Shown here piece after piece: positions 1 to 11,237 of a stretch of DNA of 64,000 nt; the stretch's first letter is position 1, and each line of letters starts with the position of its first letter. Below the pieces are notes generated by a model. It saw only the letters and a program-made list of their open reading frames with translations, ran no database searches and was not told the DNA's origin. This DNA is from Diphasiastrum complanatum (taxonomy: Eukaryota; Streptophyta; Lycopodiopsida; Lycopodiales; Lycopodiaceae). Where the stretch lies: assembly GCA_029204225.1 (NCBI GenBank), contig CM055100.1, forward strand, positions 8,262,713 to 8,326,712, in the 5' to 3' direction. A program made the position numbers and the translations under genes.

Positions 1-1350
1 TTCTCCTCCATTATCACTTCTAAAAAAATTGATCTTGTGATCATGATGCTTTTCAACAAAAGTATTGAACTTGAAAAAACTCTCAAAAACATGTGCTTCA
101 GAGGAAAGTAGATATACACATCCATATCTTGAGTAATCATCTATAAAGGTGACAAACATGTGCTTTATAGGAAAGTAGATATACCCATCCATGTCTTGAG
201 TAGTCATCTATAAAGGTGACAAACATTGTAGCTCCACCATTGCTCTTTGTGCTAGCAAAATTCACATCCGAGTGGATCAACTCGAGAGGATGACTTGTCT
301 TTGTGATTGAGCTTGGAGAAGGTAACTTGTGTGCCTTAGCCAAGGCACAAGCTTCACATACCCTTTCCTCCTTTGTCAAAGATCTTGGAATGTCGAGAGC
401 AAGCTCCTCCTTGCACATGGCTTCCATGCACTTGGTGTTGATGTGACCAAGCCTCTTGTGCCACAAATTGAATGTGGTCATGTTGCTCTCCTCGGCTACC
501 ATCACAAATTGGTTAGGATCTACAAAAGCATCAAGCTTAAATAACCTCCCGAACCTTGTTTCCCTTGCTATGATCATCCCACTTTTTTTGATGTTGCATA
601 CATTAGTACAGAACTCCACAATGAATCCATAATCTAAAAGTTGACCAGCATTAAGCAAATTCTTAGTGATGCTAGGAATGAAGAGAACACCATCTATCTT
701 AGTCTTCTTGGAAGATCCTAAGCATAAGGGAATGGATCCCACACCTTCAACTTTACATTCATCATCATTTGCTGTAAAAATGGACTTTATAGGTCCTACA
801 TAAAGTGTGAGTTGAGAAAATACTCCCTTCAACCTGACATGTGGGAGCTAGCCCCACTATCTATCCACCAAGGATCTTCATCTTTGACATTTGATGATGA
901 AAAAGTTGACATCATGAGTGAGTCCTCATGAGAAATCTCTTTCTCTTCTTGTCCCATGTTGGCTTGACCTTGAGCTTGCTTTCTCTTGAAGCATTCCGAG
1001 GCATAGTGCCCCATCTTGCTACAATAGTAGCACTTGATCTTAGATTTGTCCTTCTTGGGCTTTACTTGTGATGATGATGATGTAGATCCTCCTTGATCTC
1101 CATCCTTTGCTTGCTCCTTTTTGAATGCTCCTCCCGTGCTCTTTGCTTTGCCTTTGCTCTTGGAAAATAAGGCTTTGTCATCACCATCATTGATGGAGAG
1201 CCTCTTCATCCTTGATTTGATATGAGCCTTCCTACTCTCCTCGGCCATCAACACACTTTGAAGGTCTTCAAGTGTAGGCAAGTTTACCGTGATGGCATAG
1301 CTTTGGACAAGGTTAGTAAAAAAAACAAGTTCCGTTTGATCTATTCTCAC
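1..1350 (-). pseudogene. Ty1/copia gag-protease-integrase fragment (element 1)
   Basis: Reading leftward, 1350-829 carries the C-terminal half of copia gag, with a CCHC zinc knuckle (CYYCSKMGHYASEC) and then the aspartic protease active site WWIDSGASSHMSG. Positions 832-137 continue with the rest of protease, the GAG-pre-integrase module (LWHKRLGH, then CEAC) and the start of the integrase core (FIDDYSRHGW). The two frames overlap by only a few bases, so a frameshift separates them. The N-terminal half of gag is missing: only about 125 bases separate the gag remnant from the PBS at 1476-1488. Integrase is broken by a tandem duplication at 87-220 and runs off the window edge, so RT and RNase H would lie outside. 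Family assignment is secure; the copy is non-functional. Confidence 0.9.
87..220. repeat. 67-bp tandem duplication inside integrase
   Basis: Positions 87-153 and 154-220 are near-identical direct copies, both starting aaacatgtgctt and ending ataaaggtgac, with a handful of substitutions. Because 67 is not a multiple of three, the duplication shifts the integrase frame; the minus-strand frame is lost inside it. Confidence 0.9.
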
Positions 1351-1475
1351 TCAAATGAAACCAAATTTGGAGGTACAATCACTAGATTAGCAACTAGTAG
1401 CGAGGACAAAGCCAATACTACTCAAATCTAGGATCTAAGCTTGAGAAAAACAAATCTAAAGCTCACTTTTAATTA

Positions 1476-1488
1476 GGCTCTGATACCA
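1476..1488 (-). other. tRNA-iMet primer-binding site of element 1
   Basis: The plus strand reads ggctctgatacca; on the minus strand this is tggtatcagagcc, the standard plant copia PBS complementary to the 3' end of initiator tRNA-Met. It abuts the TG at 1489, which fixes the inner LTR edge. Confidence 0.9.
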
Positions 1489-2182
1489 TGACAAAATTAT
1501 ACAGCAAAATGAATCCCAATCAATTCTAAAAGTTATGGAGGATGCACAAATCAAAGATCTAGACCCAAATTATAAGCTAGAATCAAGACTAGTTACCAAA
1601 ACTAGCTAATTTGGCATTTAACTCCACAATGGCCACATAGATTTCATCAAATACATAAAATTAAAGTGCAACAAGCTTCTCAAACCTGTAATCAACTTTA
1701 GTACCTTCCGAATCATGTATTTAATGCATAAAATCACTCACATCCAATAGCTATAACTCGCCACCCAAAGACAATGTTGATAGAACTTGTGGAAAAACTC
1801 GATTTTTTTTCATATTTGGATGGAGATCTCATCATACATTTATACATTCCAGGCTTGAATCTGAGCATATTAGGGCACATCTGAGCTTATCATACCCTAA
1901 CCCTAACATTAAACCTAATAGGTCATTGGATCCACCCTAATTTGGGGTCAAGAGCTCAAGATCCAAAAACAATATAAAACATGTTATTTTTAGATCTAGA
2001 ATTTCTCTAGCCTATCTAAACAGATTTTGGCCTCATTTCAAAGATGCTATCACAATGTAATATGAGGAATGAAGTATTTGGAAAGCATCCTATGTGATTT
2101 GGCACATGTGGCATCTATTTACATGGCCTTCTTACCAATTACATGTGACCAAAAATGGTCAAGCTAGAATTGTGAAATTTCA
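1489..2182 (-). mobile_element. 5' LTR of copia element 1 (family A)
   Basis: The block starts TG directly after the PBS. The outer edge is set by where the flanking gypsy RT reading frame resumes (P-K-K-N-N-K at about 2186), which leaves a terminal CA at 2181-2182. Length is about 694 bp. The matching 3' LTR would be off the left edge, so target duplication cannot be tested. The outer boundary is inferred from context. Confidence 0.7.
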
Positions 2183-3350
2183 GTACCCAAGAAGAACAAC
2201 AAGATACAGATCTGTGTGAACCTGAAGGCACTAAATGCGGTGACGAAGAAAGATCATTTTTCCTTACCTTTCACGAAAAGTGTTTTGGATTGAGTGGCAG
2301 GAGTAGAAGCCTACAGTTTTCTAGATGGCTTCAGTGGCTACAATCAAGTCAAAATAGCGTCGGATGATCAACATAAGACAGTGTTCACCACCGAATGGGG
2401 AACCTATGCCTATAAAATAATGCCATTTGGACTTTGCAATGTCCCAAGTACTTTTCAACAAGTTATGCAAACGACATTCAAAGAGCACCTGCAGAAGTTC
2501 TTGGATGATCTATGCGTGCATGGACCGAGAACTCTAAACACCAATCCAATTTGAAAAAAGTGTTGAAGCAATTATGTGAATACAGATCTCTTTGAATCCA
2601 AAAAAATGTCAATTTTGGGTGACACATGGCCTGATATTGGGCCACATAGTATCAAGACACAGAATCGCCACTGATTTATTAAAAGGTAAGGGTCATTGTT
2701 GATCTGCCACCCCCAGGGACGATTCATAGTGTCTATGTTTTCATGGGTCATGCTGACTACTATCGGATCTTCATACGAGCTCACAACGGAACCACATTGG
2801 ACAGAGGAAGCCCTACAGGCTTTCTAGAAGCTTAAAGATGCATTGGTCTCAGTGCCAATATTATGACCGCCCAATTGGTCCATAGAGTTTCATGTGCATA
2901 TTGATGCATCAAAGTATGCAATTGGAGTTGACTTAACCCAACCAAAAGAATGAAAAAATAATTTTCCAATTCGATTTGCCAGCCGACAACTCAATGACTC
3001 AGAGATGAACTATTCTACCATAGACCGGGAAGCATTGGCAATGATTTATGCGGTTAAGAAGTTTAGGCATTATCTGATGGCCTCTCATTTTGCATTTTAT
3101 ACGGACCATCAACCTTTGCTTTATCTTATTAATAAAACTTGCAACACAGGGCGTGTTACTCAATGGTTGTTGTTGTTGTTGTTGTTGGAGTTTCATTTTG
3201 GATAGTGGTTCGCAAGGGGAAGCAGCATTATATGGCAGATCATGTATCACAAATTAAAGGGAAGGGGATGACAACCCAACCCAATGATGAGCTACTGGAT
3301 GTTGCCTTGTTTTATATTGATACAGTACCAGAATGTTGCTAACATAGTTG
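2183..3350 (+). pseudogene. Ty3/gypsy reverse transcriptase and RNase H (left part of split element)
   Basis: The frame opens at about 2186 with the RT N-terminal motif PKKNNKI.ICVNLKALNA, continues through YSFLDGFSGYNQVKIA and MPFGLCNVPSTFQQVM, and reaches a decayed catalytic box, KFLDDLCVHG, near 2500. RNase H follows from about 2885: FHVHIDASKYAIGV, FASRQLN, then YSTIDREALAMIYAVKKFRHYL and FYTDHQPLLYL. Stops occur at about 2293, 2553 and later, and several frameshifts are needed, so this is a dead copy. The N-terminus (gag, protease) is absent because the fragment begins at the copia LTR edge. It is continuous in order with the integrase at 3480-4310 and with the C-terminal piece at 9874-10138. 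Confidence 0.88.
3166..3188 (+). repeat. (GTT)n microsatellite within RNase H coding sequence
   Basis: About seven GTT units encode an expanded leucine run (WLLLLLLLEF) at a place where gypsy RNase H normally has a short W-x-LLL-x-E-F stretch. The expansion may be in frame, since coding similarity continues on both sides. Confidence 0.8.
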
Positions 3351-3479
3351 AATATCTAATGCGCGGCCAACCAGATCAATCACTACTGAAGGCAAAAAGT
3401 GGAAGATGATTTTAAAAACTAGACCTTATTAGCTGATTGTCGACCAATTGTATTGACGAGGATCTGATAGGATCCTTTG

Positions 3480-4310
3480 AAGATGTATTTTTCCACATGA
3501 AGCCACCCAGATTATTTTAATTTCACATGAAGGCATGAGTGGTGGTCACTTCCCATCTGACATTACAGTTTGCAAGATCTTGCAATCAATTTGATATTGG
3601 TGGCCAACGATTCATAAGGATACGGAAGAATACTGGAGGAAATGTGATGAATGCCAATGAGCTAGAAGACCAACAAGATTGAATTATGATCTATCACATC
3701 TGGTGCTAGGTCAAGCACCATTTGAGAAGTGGGGATTGGACTATATTGGCCCTATCCACCCAATTGCAAGGAGTTCATAAGCCCAATATGGCAACAAATT
3801 ATCTCACCAAATGGGTGCAAGCCAAGGCTACGCGAACTGCTGAGCACAAACCACTACCAAATTTCTATACGAAAATATTATTGTGCGCTTTGGATGCCCA
3901 ATGGAGATAGTCAGTGATCGTGGAAGCCATTTTGTTAACGAGACCATCAAAGTCATATTAGAGAAATTCTTCGTGATCTATAGATTCAGCACACTTTATT
4001 ATCCTCGAGGTAATGGACAGGCAGAATCATCCAACAAGATCTTGTGTAGCATTATCATGAAAATAGTTGAAGCTAGTAGATCTAATTGGGAGCATAAGTT
4101 TCATGCTCCTTTGTGGGCATTTAGGACAACATATAAAGCAAGCATAGATCAAACACCATTCCAACTGATTTATGTTCAGGATGTTGTAATGCCAGTGGAG
4201 TTTTTGGTACCTTCAATGAGAGTTGCTACTATACAATGCCTTGATGAATCCAGATCTCTACAACTACGCCATGATGGCCTACACAAGCTTTGCGGGACAT
4301 GCCTATTGGT
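3480..4310 (+). pseudogene. Ty3/gypsy integrase, left portion
   Basis: The HHCC zinc region is recognisable as HEGMSGGHF followed by YWRKCDECQ (about 3530-3660). The catalytic core then reads WGLDYIGPI, FGCPMEIVSDRGSHFV and YYPRGNGQAESSNK, with a conserved downstream helix around WAFRTTYKASIDQTPFQL. The 3883-4310 part is open, while the upstream part needs frame changes. The coding sequence stops abruptly at the left LTR of the nested copia element, and its missing C-terminus is found at 9874. This is a clear case of a gypsy pol interrupted by a later insertion. Confidence 0.88.
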
Positions 4311-5109
4311 TGTCATAGAAGGCCAGACTATTTTGTGTTCATCGTCTCCCTCTCTCTTCGCAAACAATTTTCTTTCTTTGAATTATCTTTTTGTGCGGAA
4401 GCCCTTACAGGATCCCAGACACTCGACTACGCATCACAGAACATATTTTATTCTAGCAATTAGGACACATAGCACAAGACAACGTGGTAAACGAAAATAG
4501 AACAACAATATTGTCAGTTTGGTTTTGGAGCGAGATCGTCAGTGTCTCACTCGTTGGCGGATTGACACCCTGCTCTTACGCTATGTTCTGCTTGTTGGCA
4601 GACTTTCATGCACAGCTATGGTGTCTTTACTTTCTTACTCTATTCGCTACGTCTCTCTCTATCTCTTACAGATCTCTGTATTCACGTCATATTGTTATGA
4701 TCCAGAGAGGATCATTTATACCTCTACTATGTGGAGTTTACAAGATAGCTAAACGTTGAATCACATGACTAGTTAACGCTAATCAACTAGCTAGTTAGTT
4801 TTCGTCATTGCTACTCATTTTAGCTAGGTGTGAAGCCCATTGAGCTGTCAGTTGGCAGCGCGAAAGATTTTTCTTTGTCTGATTCGTAATCTCTCGTTTG
4901 CTTTCATTCTTTTTGTTTCTTTTCGTAGTTTTTGTTTCGCGTACCTTTTGTGGTTTGCGGTCCTAGAGGTGTGTTTGCGATTCGCGATTGATTCGCAAAT
5001 CGTTCGTGCTTCGAGTAAAAGACACGTTGACTGTCGTGAAGCATTCTCGTTCGACCTTCGTGTCTTGTTTGCACTGCGACAAAGTTGCAGGAGTTCACCA
5101 TTTCTAACA
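4311..5109 (-). repeat. 3' LTR of nested copia
   Basis: Starts tgtcatagaaggccag and ends accatttctaaca; aligned end to end with 9075-9873. The inner edge is followed by the polypurine tract (minus strand tcaagtgggag) at 5110-5120. Open frames inside it on the plus strand are chance frames shared by both LTRs. Confidence 0.93.
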
Positions 5110-5120
5110 CTCCCACTTGA
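5110..5120 (-). other. Polypurine tract of nested copia
   Basis: The minus strand reads tcaagtgggag immediately before the LTR terminus TGTTAGAAATGG, the usual plus-strand priming arrangement of plant copia elements. Confidence 0.8.
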
Positions 5121-6600
5121 ACCTTGTAGCTTTGTTCATTCAATCCAATTGTCTCTCTTTGCTTGGTAAAGAGTGGTTTGTTGAGCGGTTTCATGAGGAG
5201 ATTTGCAATCATACTTTTTGATTTTATGGACTGGACCTGGAGCTCTCCTTTCGAGATCAAATCTCGAATGCGATGGTACTTTAGAGGAATGTGCTTCATC
5301 TTTGAATGGAAGACAGGATCCTGGGACAGATAGATTGCACTCTGGGAGTCCATCATCATCCTGCTTGGCCCCTCTTGTGGTATCCCGATTGCCTCCAACA
5401 TCATTTGTAGCCACACTACCTCATTCGCCACTTTCGAGGCTGCGACATACTCAGCCTCGCAAGAGGATTGAGCTACCAAGGTCTGTTTTTTGCATATCCA
5501 ACTGATTGCAGCTTCGCATGCTATTGTCATCCTCCAATAATGGAGTTGTTGTCATCTTTGCACCTCGCCCAGTTCGCATCACTGTAGTGATGCAGCTTGA
5601 ATCCTTTCTCTTCGTTTCTAGCTCTGTAGGTTAATCCAACATTCTGGGTACCCTTCAGATATTCAAACAAAATTGGCTCAATGCATAAATAGAGAAGGCC
5701 AGATCGGGTCTGGTACAAATTGTTAAGTACGTAAGACTACCGATTAAGTTCCGGTAGGGTATACCTGCCATCTTCTGTTTTTCCTCTTCTGTTTTTGGGC
5801 AATCTTGTTTCGTGAACTTGGCTCCAGCTTTCATTGGTGTGGCTTTCTCTTTACAATCCATCATGTAGTATTGCTTCAGCACCTTTCTGGCATATTCTAA
5901 CTGACTCAAGTGCATTTTGCCATTCGTTCGATCTCTTCTGATCTCCAGCCCTAGGCATTTTGTTGCTTCTCCAAGATCTGTGATTTTGTAGTTTTCAGAA
6001 ATCTGACTCTTCGTGTCTTTGATCATCATCAAGGAATTTTCTATCATCAACGAATCATCCACGAAAATGGTGAGTATCACAAAATCCTTTCCTACTCTTT
6101 TGATGTACACACTACAGTTCGACAGACATATTGTTTGTTGTCGGGGTCTTCATAGCCTTCAGATTGCTTCATGAAAATTTCTTCCTCTAGATCTCCGTGG
6201 AGAAAGGATGTTTTCATGTCAATCTAGTGAATTTCCATATTGTATTGTGTGGCATATGCAAGGAGCAGCCTTATGCTTGTCATCTTGACCATGGGCAAAT
6301 ATGTGTCGAAATTGTCGACACCATATCTCTGCGTGTAGCCCTTCGCGACAAGCCTTGCTTTGTAGCGGCCAATGGTGCCATCATATTTAAGTTTTTTTTC
6401 TGTACACCCACTTGCAGTCGACTACTTTTCTGTTTTTTGGCAGTGGCTCTAATGTCCATGTCTCGTTTTGTCTCATCGACTCGATCTCTTCTGACATTGT
6501 CTATTTTCAGAATTCTCCCCCTAGACTCTAGATAGCTTCTTGGTATGTTGCTGGCTCTTCTGTGAAGCTGCAATACTCGACCTGCATACCTTCGATCCAT
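5110..6600 (-). pseudogene. Copia reverse transcriptase and RNase H (nested element)
   Basis: Reading leftward, RT similarity is clear from about 6110: DFVILTIFVDDSLMI carries the F-V-D-D catalytic box, followed by KISENYKITDLGEA-type sequence, the CLGLEIRRDR motif and GSLTYLTICTRPDLAFSI. RNase H follows at 5530-5110 with SCEAEYVAASKVANEVVWL, MDSQSAIYLSQDPVFHSKMK and KSKSMIANLLMKPLNKPLF; its frame runs on into the LTR. The RT N-terminal third (about 6600-6110) is frameshifted and partly deleted: the only open frame there is not RT-like, although nucleotides retain the order expected. Inactive, but family and order are secure. Confidence 0.85.
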
Positions 6601-6609
6601 TGAAGATTG

Positions 6610-7862
6610 TCAGAATAGCGGTCTGGAGGTCTTCTTTGTCTTGTTGACCTTCGAGGTTTGTTTCGTCGTTGTTCGAACATTTCTTGTTCGTGGGGTCAAT
6701 CCTCTGTTTCCTGCTGCTCTGGAGTCTGGGGTCTGGGGTCTCACATTCTGATTTGATGAATGTCCTCGATCTCTCTCTTGAATAGGCAGCAGTGTGAAGA
6801 TCTCATGTCCTCTTTTGTCTTTCAATCCAAGGAATGTGGACTCGTCGAACTTTACATATTTGTTCGAAACAACCTTCTTCGTGGTTGGATCGTAGATTCT
6901 GTACACATGTGTTCCGTTCGAGTAGCCGACGATGATTGTTTGCTCGGATTTGTCGTCGAGCTTGCTTCTTTTTTCCTTTGGAATGTGCTTGTATGCTGCA
7001 CATCCAAACACTCGTGCGTATGACAGATTAGGCTTTCTGCCTATCCACATTTCATATGGTGTTTTGTTCTCCAACGATGTCATTGTTGATCTGTTCTACA
7101 GTTGTACAGCTACAGCTATTGCCTCAGTCCAGAATTGGCCTGGCAATTGAGCTAGTGCTATCATGCATCTGGATCCTTCGACTAGCATTCTGTTTTTTCT
7201 TTCTGCCACACCGTTGTATTCAGGTGTGTATGCAGGAGTGAACTGATGTTCAATCCCCTGTTCTTCGCAGAATCTTGAGAATTCTGTGCTTTTGTATTCA
7301 CCTCCATTGTCAGATCTAATGATCTGTATCCTTTTTGAGGTGTGTCGCTCTACAAATGCCACGAACTTCTTGAAAGAATCAAATACTTTGGATTTTTTCT
7401 TCAAGTAGTAGATCGTGGTCATTCGGATGTAATCATCTATGAACGTTAGAAAATATCTCGATCCTAAGAGCGAATCTGTTTTCATCGGTCCACACACATC
7501 AGAGTGGACAAGCTCAAGAACTTCCTTGGCTCTTCTTCCTTGTGTTTGAATGGATTCCGATGTTGCTTGCCTTTTTGACAAGCTTTGCAGAACTCAGCCT
7601 CGGGCCTTGATATTTTGAGACCAGTGACAATGTCATTTGTGCTCATGTCATATAGGCTCCGCATGTTCAGATGATACATTCTCCTATGCCAGAGCTGATC
7701 TTCGTTTTCTGAAGCATTTAATATGCTATCAAACTTGCTGATAATTTTGGCCTGGTAGAGGTTTCCTTCTCTACATCCGATCATCAGCAACTTGTTTGTT
7801 GTCTTCTCAATCATACGACAAGTGTTGTGGTTGAACAAAAATCGAATGTCTAGATCTGCCAT
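6610..7862 (-). pseudogene. Copia GAG-pre-integrase and integrase (nested element)
   Basis: Positions 7862-7482 contain the pre-integrase zinc module (LWHRRMYHLNMRSLYDM, then FCKACQKGKQHR). The overlapping frame 7581-7096 holds the integrase core: LELVHSDVCGPM, YFLTFIDDYIR, IRSDNGGEY and YTPEYNGVAERKNRML, so the D,D,E residues are visible. Positions 7083-6610 continue with NKTPYEMWIGRKPNLSYARVFGC and a lysine/arginine-rich tail. Frame changes near 7560 and 7090 break the protein into three pieces. The catalytic residues themselves are retained, so the breaks rather than the active site account for inactivity. Confidence 0.88.
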
Positions 7863-7995
7863 CTTGGAGACAGATAGTAGATCTTTTCTGAGTGAGGCAC
7901 ATAGAGTGCTCCTGGCAGCTCTGCTTGGCCTGATAGTGTTCGTAGTTGTAGAGAGTCGATGCCCTTGACATCGTGTCTACTTCCATCGCCTAGAA

Positions 7996-8928
7996 TCACC
8001 ACTCTTTGTCGTTTTCGAGTTTGCAAAAGTTGATCAAGATCTTCTTGTTGCAGGTTATGTGAGATGTTGCTCCTAAATCGATGACCACACCATAGTCATG
8101 TTCGGAGTAGCTTGTCGAAGCTTCGTCGAGTATCGTGAAAGCTTCGTCACCTCTTTCTGCATCTTTAGATAATTCTGCAATGTTTTTCTTTTCAGCTTTG
8201 TTTTTCCTTTTTGGGTTGAATCTGTAGTCGTATGTAGAATGCCCTTTCTTCTTGCAATGCATGCAAGGTATTGTTGGATTGAACCAGTATTTGTTAGCCA
8301 TATGGCCTAGTTTGTGGCAGTGATCGCAGGAAGAAGATTGTTGATTTGAGGACTTCGTCTTCTCGAATCTTGGCTTGTTTTTGTTCTTCTTCTTTCCTTT
8401 TGTGAAGAGAGCCTTCTTTTGATCACTGCTTCCCTCTCCTTCATCTCTCATCAGTCTCTCATCAGCGACAAGACTAACTCCTTTGTCGAATGTCATATCT
8501 GGTAGACTCAGTATGAGCATTCTCAGCGGCTGATAGGACGTCGGTAGAGATTTCATGAAGTACATTAGCTGTTGTGGTGCTGGGACTTGGTGCTCTTGTC
8601 TTGATGCAGCAAGTTGAGCGAAGATCGTTCTGATCTTCTCAACGTGATGATCTAACTGGTTGCCATCCCACCGTATTGATTGTAGGTGATTGTGAAGGTG
8701 CATGACTGAAGCTGTAGTCCTCACTTCATACTTCTGCTTTAATCTTTCCCATGCTGCATGGTTGCTTTCGCAGTCTTCAATCTGCATGAGTAGATCTTCA
8801 TTTATGGACGAAACGATGATCGTCATTGCACGTTCATCCTTTCTGATCCATTCAGCTCTCCTCGGGTCTTCCTCTAAAGGCTGCACCTCTGAGAGCTCGG
8901 TCACCAACCAAATGTCTTCGCCCTTCAA
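7996..8928 (-). pseudogene. Copia gag and protease (nested element)
   Basis: A 310-residue open frame. The N-terminal half matches UBN2-type copia gag (W..LKQKYEV, then SIRWDGNQLDHHVEKIRTIF and LPTSYQPLRMLIL). Two zinc knuckles follow, CDHCHKLGHMANKYW and CMHCKKKGHSTYDY; in both, the last cysteine position is not cysteine. The protease site reads VIDLGATSHIT, with the DSG/DTG triad changed to DLG. The true gag start probably lies slightly upstream, since 8928 to the PBS at 9074 leaves only a short leader. An ORF of normal length with mutated zinc and active-site residues suggests slow decay. Confidence 0.85.
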
Positions 8929-9061
8929 GAGTATTTTGATTTTGAATTTTCAGATTCTGTGATTTGCGCCATCGAGACTGATTGCTACTCTGGTCTGGAT
9001 TGTCATAGCCATATTGTGTTGTCTGAAAGAATCACTTCTGGGATATCAGTAGTGACAATCT

Positions 9062-9074
9062 GGCTCTGATACCA
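9062..9074 (-). other. tRNA-iMet primer-binding site of nested copia
   Basis: The plus strand reads ggctctgatacca; the minus strand is tggtatcagagcc, directly next to the inner edge of the right LTR (TG at 9075). It marks the right LTR as the 5' LTR and confirms minus orientation. Confidence 0.92.
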
Positions 9075-9873
9075 TGTTGCAAAAGGCCAGACTGTTTCGT
9101 GTTCATCTTCTCTCTCTCTCTTTGTGAACAATTTTCTTTCTTTGAATTATCTTTTCGTGCGGAAGCCCTTATAGGATCCCAGACACTCGACTACGTATCA
9201 CAAAATCTATTTTATTCTAGCAATTAGGACACACAGCACAAGACAAAGAGGTACACAAAAATAGAGGAACTATATTGTCAGTTTGGTTTTGGAGCGAGAT
9301 CGTCACTATCTTGCTCGTTGGCGAATTGACACTCTGCTCTTATGTTGTGTTCTGCTCGTTGGCAGACTTTCATGCACAGCTATGGTGTCTTTACTTTCTT
9401 ACTCTATTCGCTACGTCTCTCTCTATCTCTTACAGATCTCTGTATTCACGTCATATTGTTATGATCCAGAGAGAATCGTTTATACCTCCACTATCTGGAG
9501 TTTACAAGATAGGTAAACGTCGAATCACATGACTAGTTAACGCTAATCAACTAGTTAGTTAGTCTCCGTCGTTGCTACTTGTTTCAGCTAGGCATGAAGC
9601 CCGTTGAGCTACCAGCTGGCAGCGCGAAAGATTTTTCTTCGTCTGATTTGTAATCTCCCGTTTGCTTTCGTTCTTTTCGTTTCTTTTCATAGTTTTCGTT
9701 TTGCGTCCCTTTTGCGGTTTGCGGTCCTGGAGGTGTGTTTGCGATTCGCGATTGATTCGCGAATCGTTCATGCTTCAAGTCAAATACACATTGACTGTCA
9801 CGAATCGTCCTCGTTTGACCTTCGTGTCTTGTCTGTGTTGCGACAAAGTTGTAGGAGTTCACCATTTCTGACA
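9075..9873 (-). repeat. 5' LTR of nested copia
   Basis: Starts tgttgcaaaaggccag and ends accatttctgaca, 799 bp, collinear with the left LTR. A CT-rich block near 9110 and the ttgcggtttgcggtcc region near 9710 are shared by both LTRs. Confidence 0.93.
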
Positions 9874-10138
9874 GGTTGTGCATGCATTAACAACTGAGAA
9901 AGCACGATGTAAAGAATGGCACAATCGCCAGTTACACAAGAAAGATCTTCAATCGGGAGATCTAGTCCTCATGTATAAGAACAAGGCCATCAAAGGAAAG
10001 TTGAAATTCACAGGCAAAGGCCCATACTGCATCAAGAAAATTCTAAGCCATAGAGTTGAGAATCTTGAACAGCTTGATGGGACACCATTTGATACACCCA
10101 TCAACGGTAGCCGACTTCACAAATACTGGTCACCATAG
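9874..10138 (+). pseudogene. Ty3/gypsy integrase C-terminus (right part of split element)
   Basis: The open frame 9878-10138 reads KARCKEWHNRQLHKKDLQ, SGDLVLMYKNKAIKGKLKF, GPYCIKKILSH and GSRLHKYWSP, the typical gypsy integrase C-terminal GPY/F module (GDLVL..GPY). It begins exactly where the nested copia LTR ends and supplies the domain missing after 4310, so both pieces belong to one element. A stop codon at 10136 ends pol. No chromodomain is visible. Confidence 0.88.
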
Positions 10139-11237
10139 TAATGAAGATTCAGCTTGATGATGACCATCAATGCATAATTGGATCAGATCATTCAATACAA
10201 CAATCATCACCCAGATCTAACAAAATCAAGCTAAATTTAATGAGATCTAGTTAGATCAAGCGAAATCCATCCAGATTCAACAAGATTAGGCAAGATCTGG
10301 ATAGATCAAGTAAGATCTAGTAGGATCCAAGCAGGATCTAGATCCAGATGGGATAAAAAAGGCACCACTTAGCCTCCAAAAATGAAGATCTGATTTGAAG
10401 ATCTCAAGAGAAAACACCAAAAATAGGGATAAAAATCACTTAAACTGACGGATTAGCTACCAAACATTCATGAAAACTCTCACGGAGACATACATAGTTA
10501 GATATGACTCAAATGGACCTACATAAATCTCTACGAGAGTTACTTGTGAAAAATCAATAAAATTTGAGTGTTTGCGAGAGTTCCAAGGGGCAGAATCTAT
10601 GGAACCTTCGTAGGGCATCAAGATCTTCAAACCAACATTCACAGACCACAAAAATAGAATCAAGAAAGTGAAAATTGACCTGCCTACATGGTCAGATCTT
10701 GAAAATTTGAGATACATAACAAGTTGTGTGAGAGTTCCCTTCATGCGAGATTGAAGAGTCTATTGAAACCTTTGCAAAACCTTCCTAGGACAGCCAAAAC
10801 ATCTTTTGAACCTTCTCAGACTTCTCTGGGGTCTTATAGTTTTGTGAAGAAGGTCCTTGTCAAATTTGGTTTGGAACTGAACAGTGGAAAGTGCATTTCA
10901 CCTAATACCCCCTCTAATTCTCCTCTATATAAGGGAGGAATTTGAGTCATTTGGCACTTCACGCAGCGAAGCTCTGGCCAAAATTTCACTGAATTTTCAA
11001 CGTTCTTCGTTTGCGATGAAACTTCACACACACTTCCATCAGCATTCATAACCACCTATCATACACTCATTGCCACTTTTCCCAGTTTTGATCACATGAA
11101 ATCCATCTTTTCCAGTTTTTAAAGTCTTTTTTGCCGTTTTTAACATCTTTTCACCTTTTTTGAAAGCCTTTTTCTTTTTTTTCCCATCTCTGTCACCACC
11201 ACATCTTATCTAGCACCTAATCAGACCCGCTAATATC
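10139..11237 (+). other. Gypsy downstream region with AGATC-rich stretch and TATA box
   Basis: No coding region recognised. From 10200 to 10350 the sequence is a degenerate series of agatcta/gatcaag words. A good TATA box (tatataag) lies at 10926-10933, followed by about 300 bases rich in tttt and cc before the reading frame at 11238. This could be the promoter-bearing 3' LTR of the gypsy element, but no second LTR copy is available to define edges. Confidence 0.4.

Larger units (their letters stand above)
4311..9873 (-). mobile_element. Structurally complete Ty1/copia element nested in a gypsy pol
   Basis: Two LTRs of equal length (4311-5109 and 9075-9873, 799 bp each, TG...CA in either orientation) bracket a 3,965-bp interior holding, on the minus strand, PBS, gag, protease, integrase, RT, RNase H and polypurine tract. 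The pentamer ggttg occurs at both outer edges (4308-4312 and 9874-9878), consistent with a 5-bp target duplication, although the left copy overlaps the LTR terminal TG by two bases. The host gypsy integrase resumes directly after the right LTR. The LTRs have visibly diverged, mostly by C/T and G/A transitions, and gag, integrase and RT all carry lesions, so the insertion is old and inactive. Confidence 0.93.

Noticed and set aside
4840-5169. Open frame of 109 codons on the plus strand, also seen at 9604-9897.
   Set aside because: It lies wholly or mostly inside both LTRs of the nested copia, is hydrophobic/serine-rich by composition and has no domain. It is a chance frame in a duplicated LTR.
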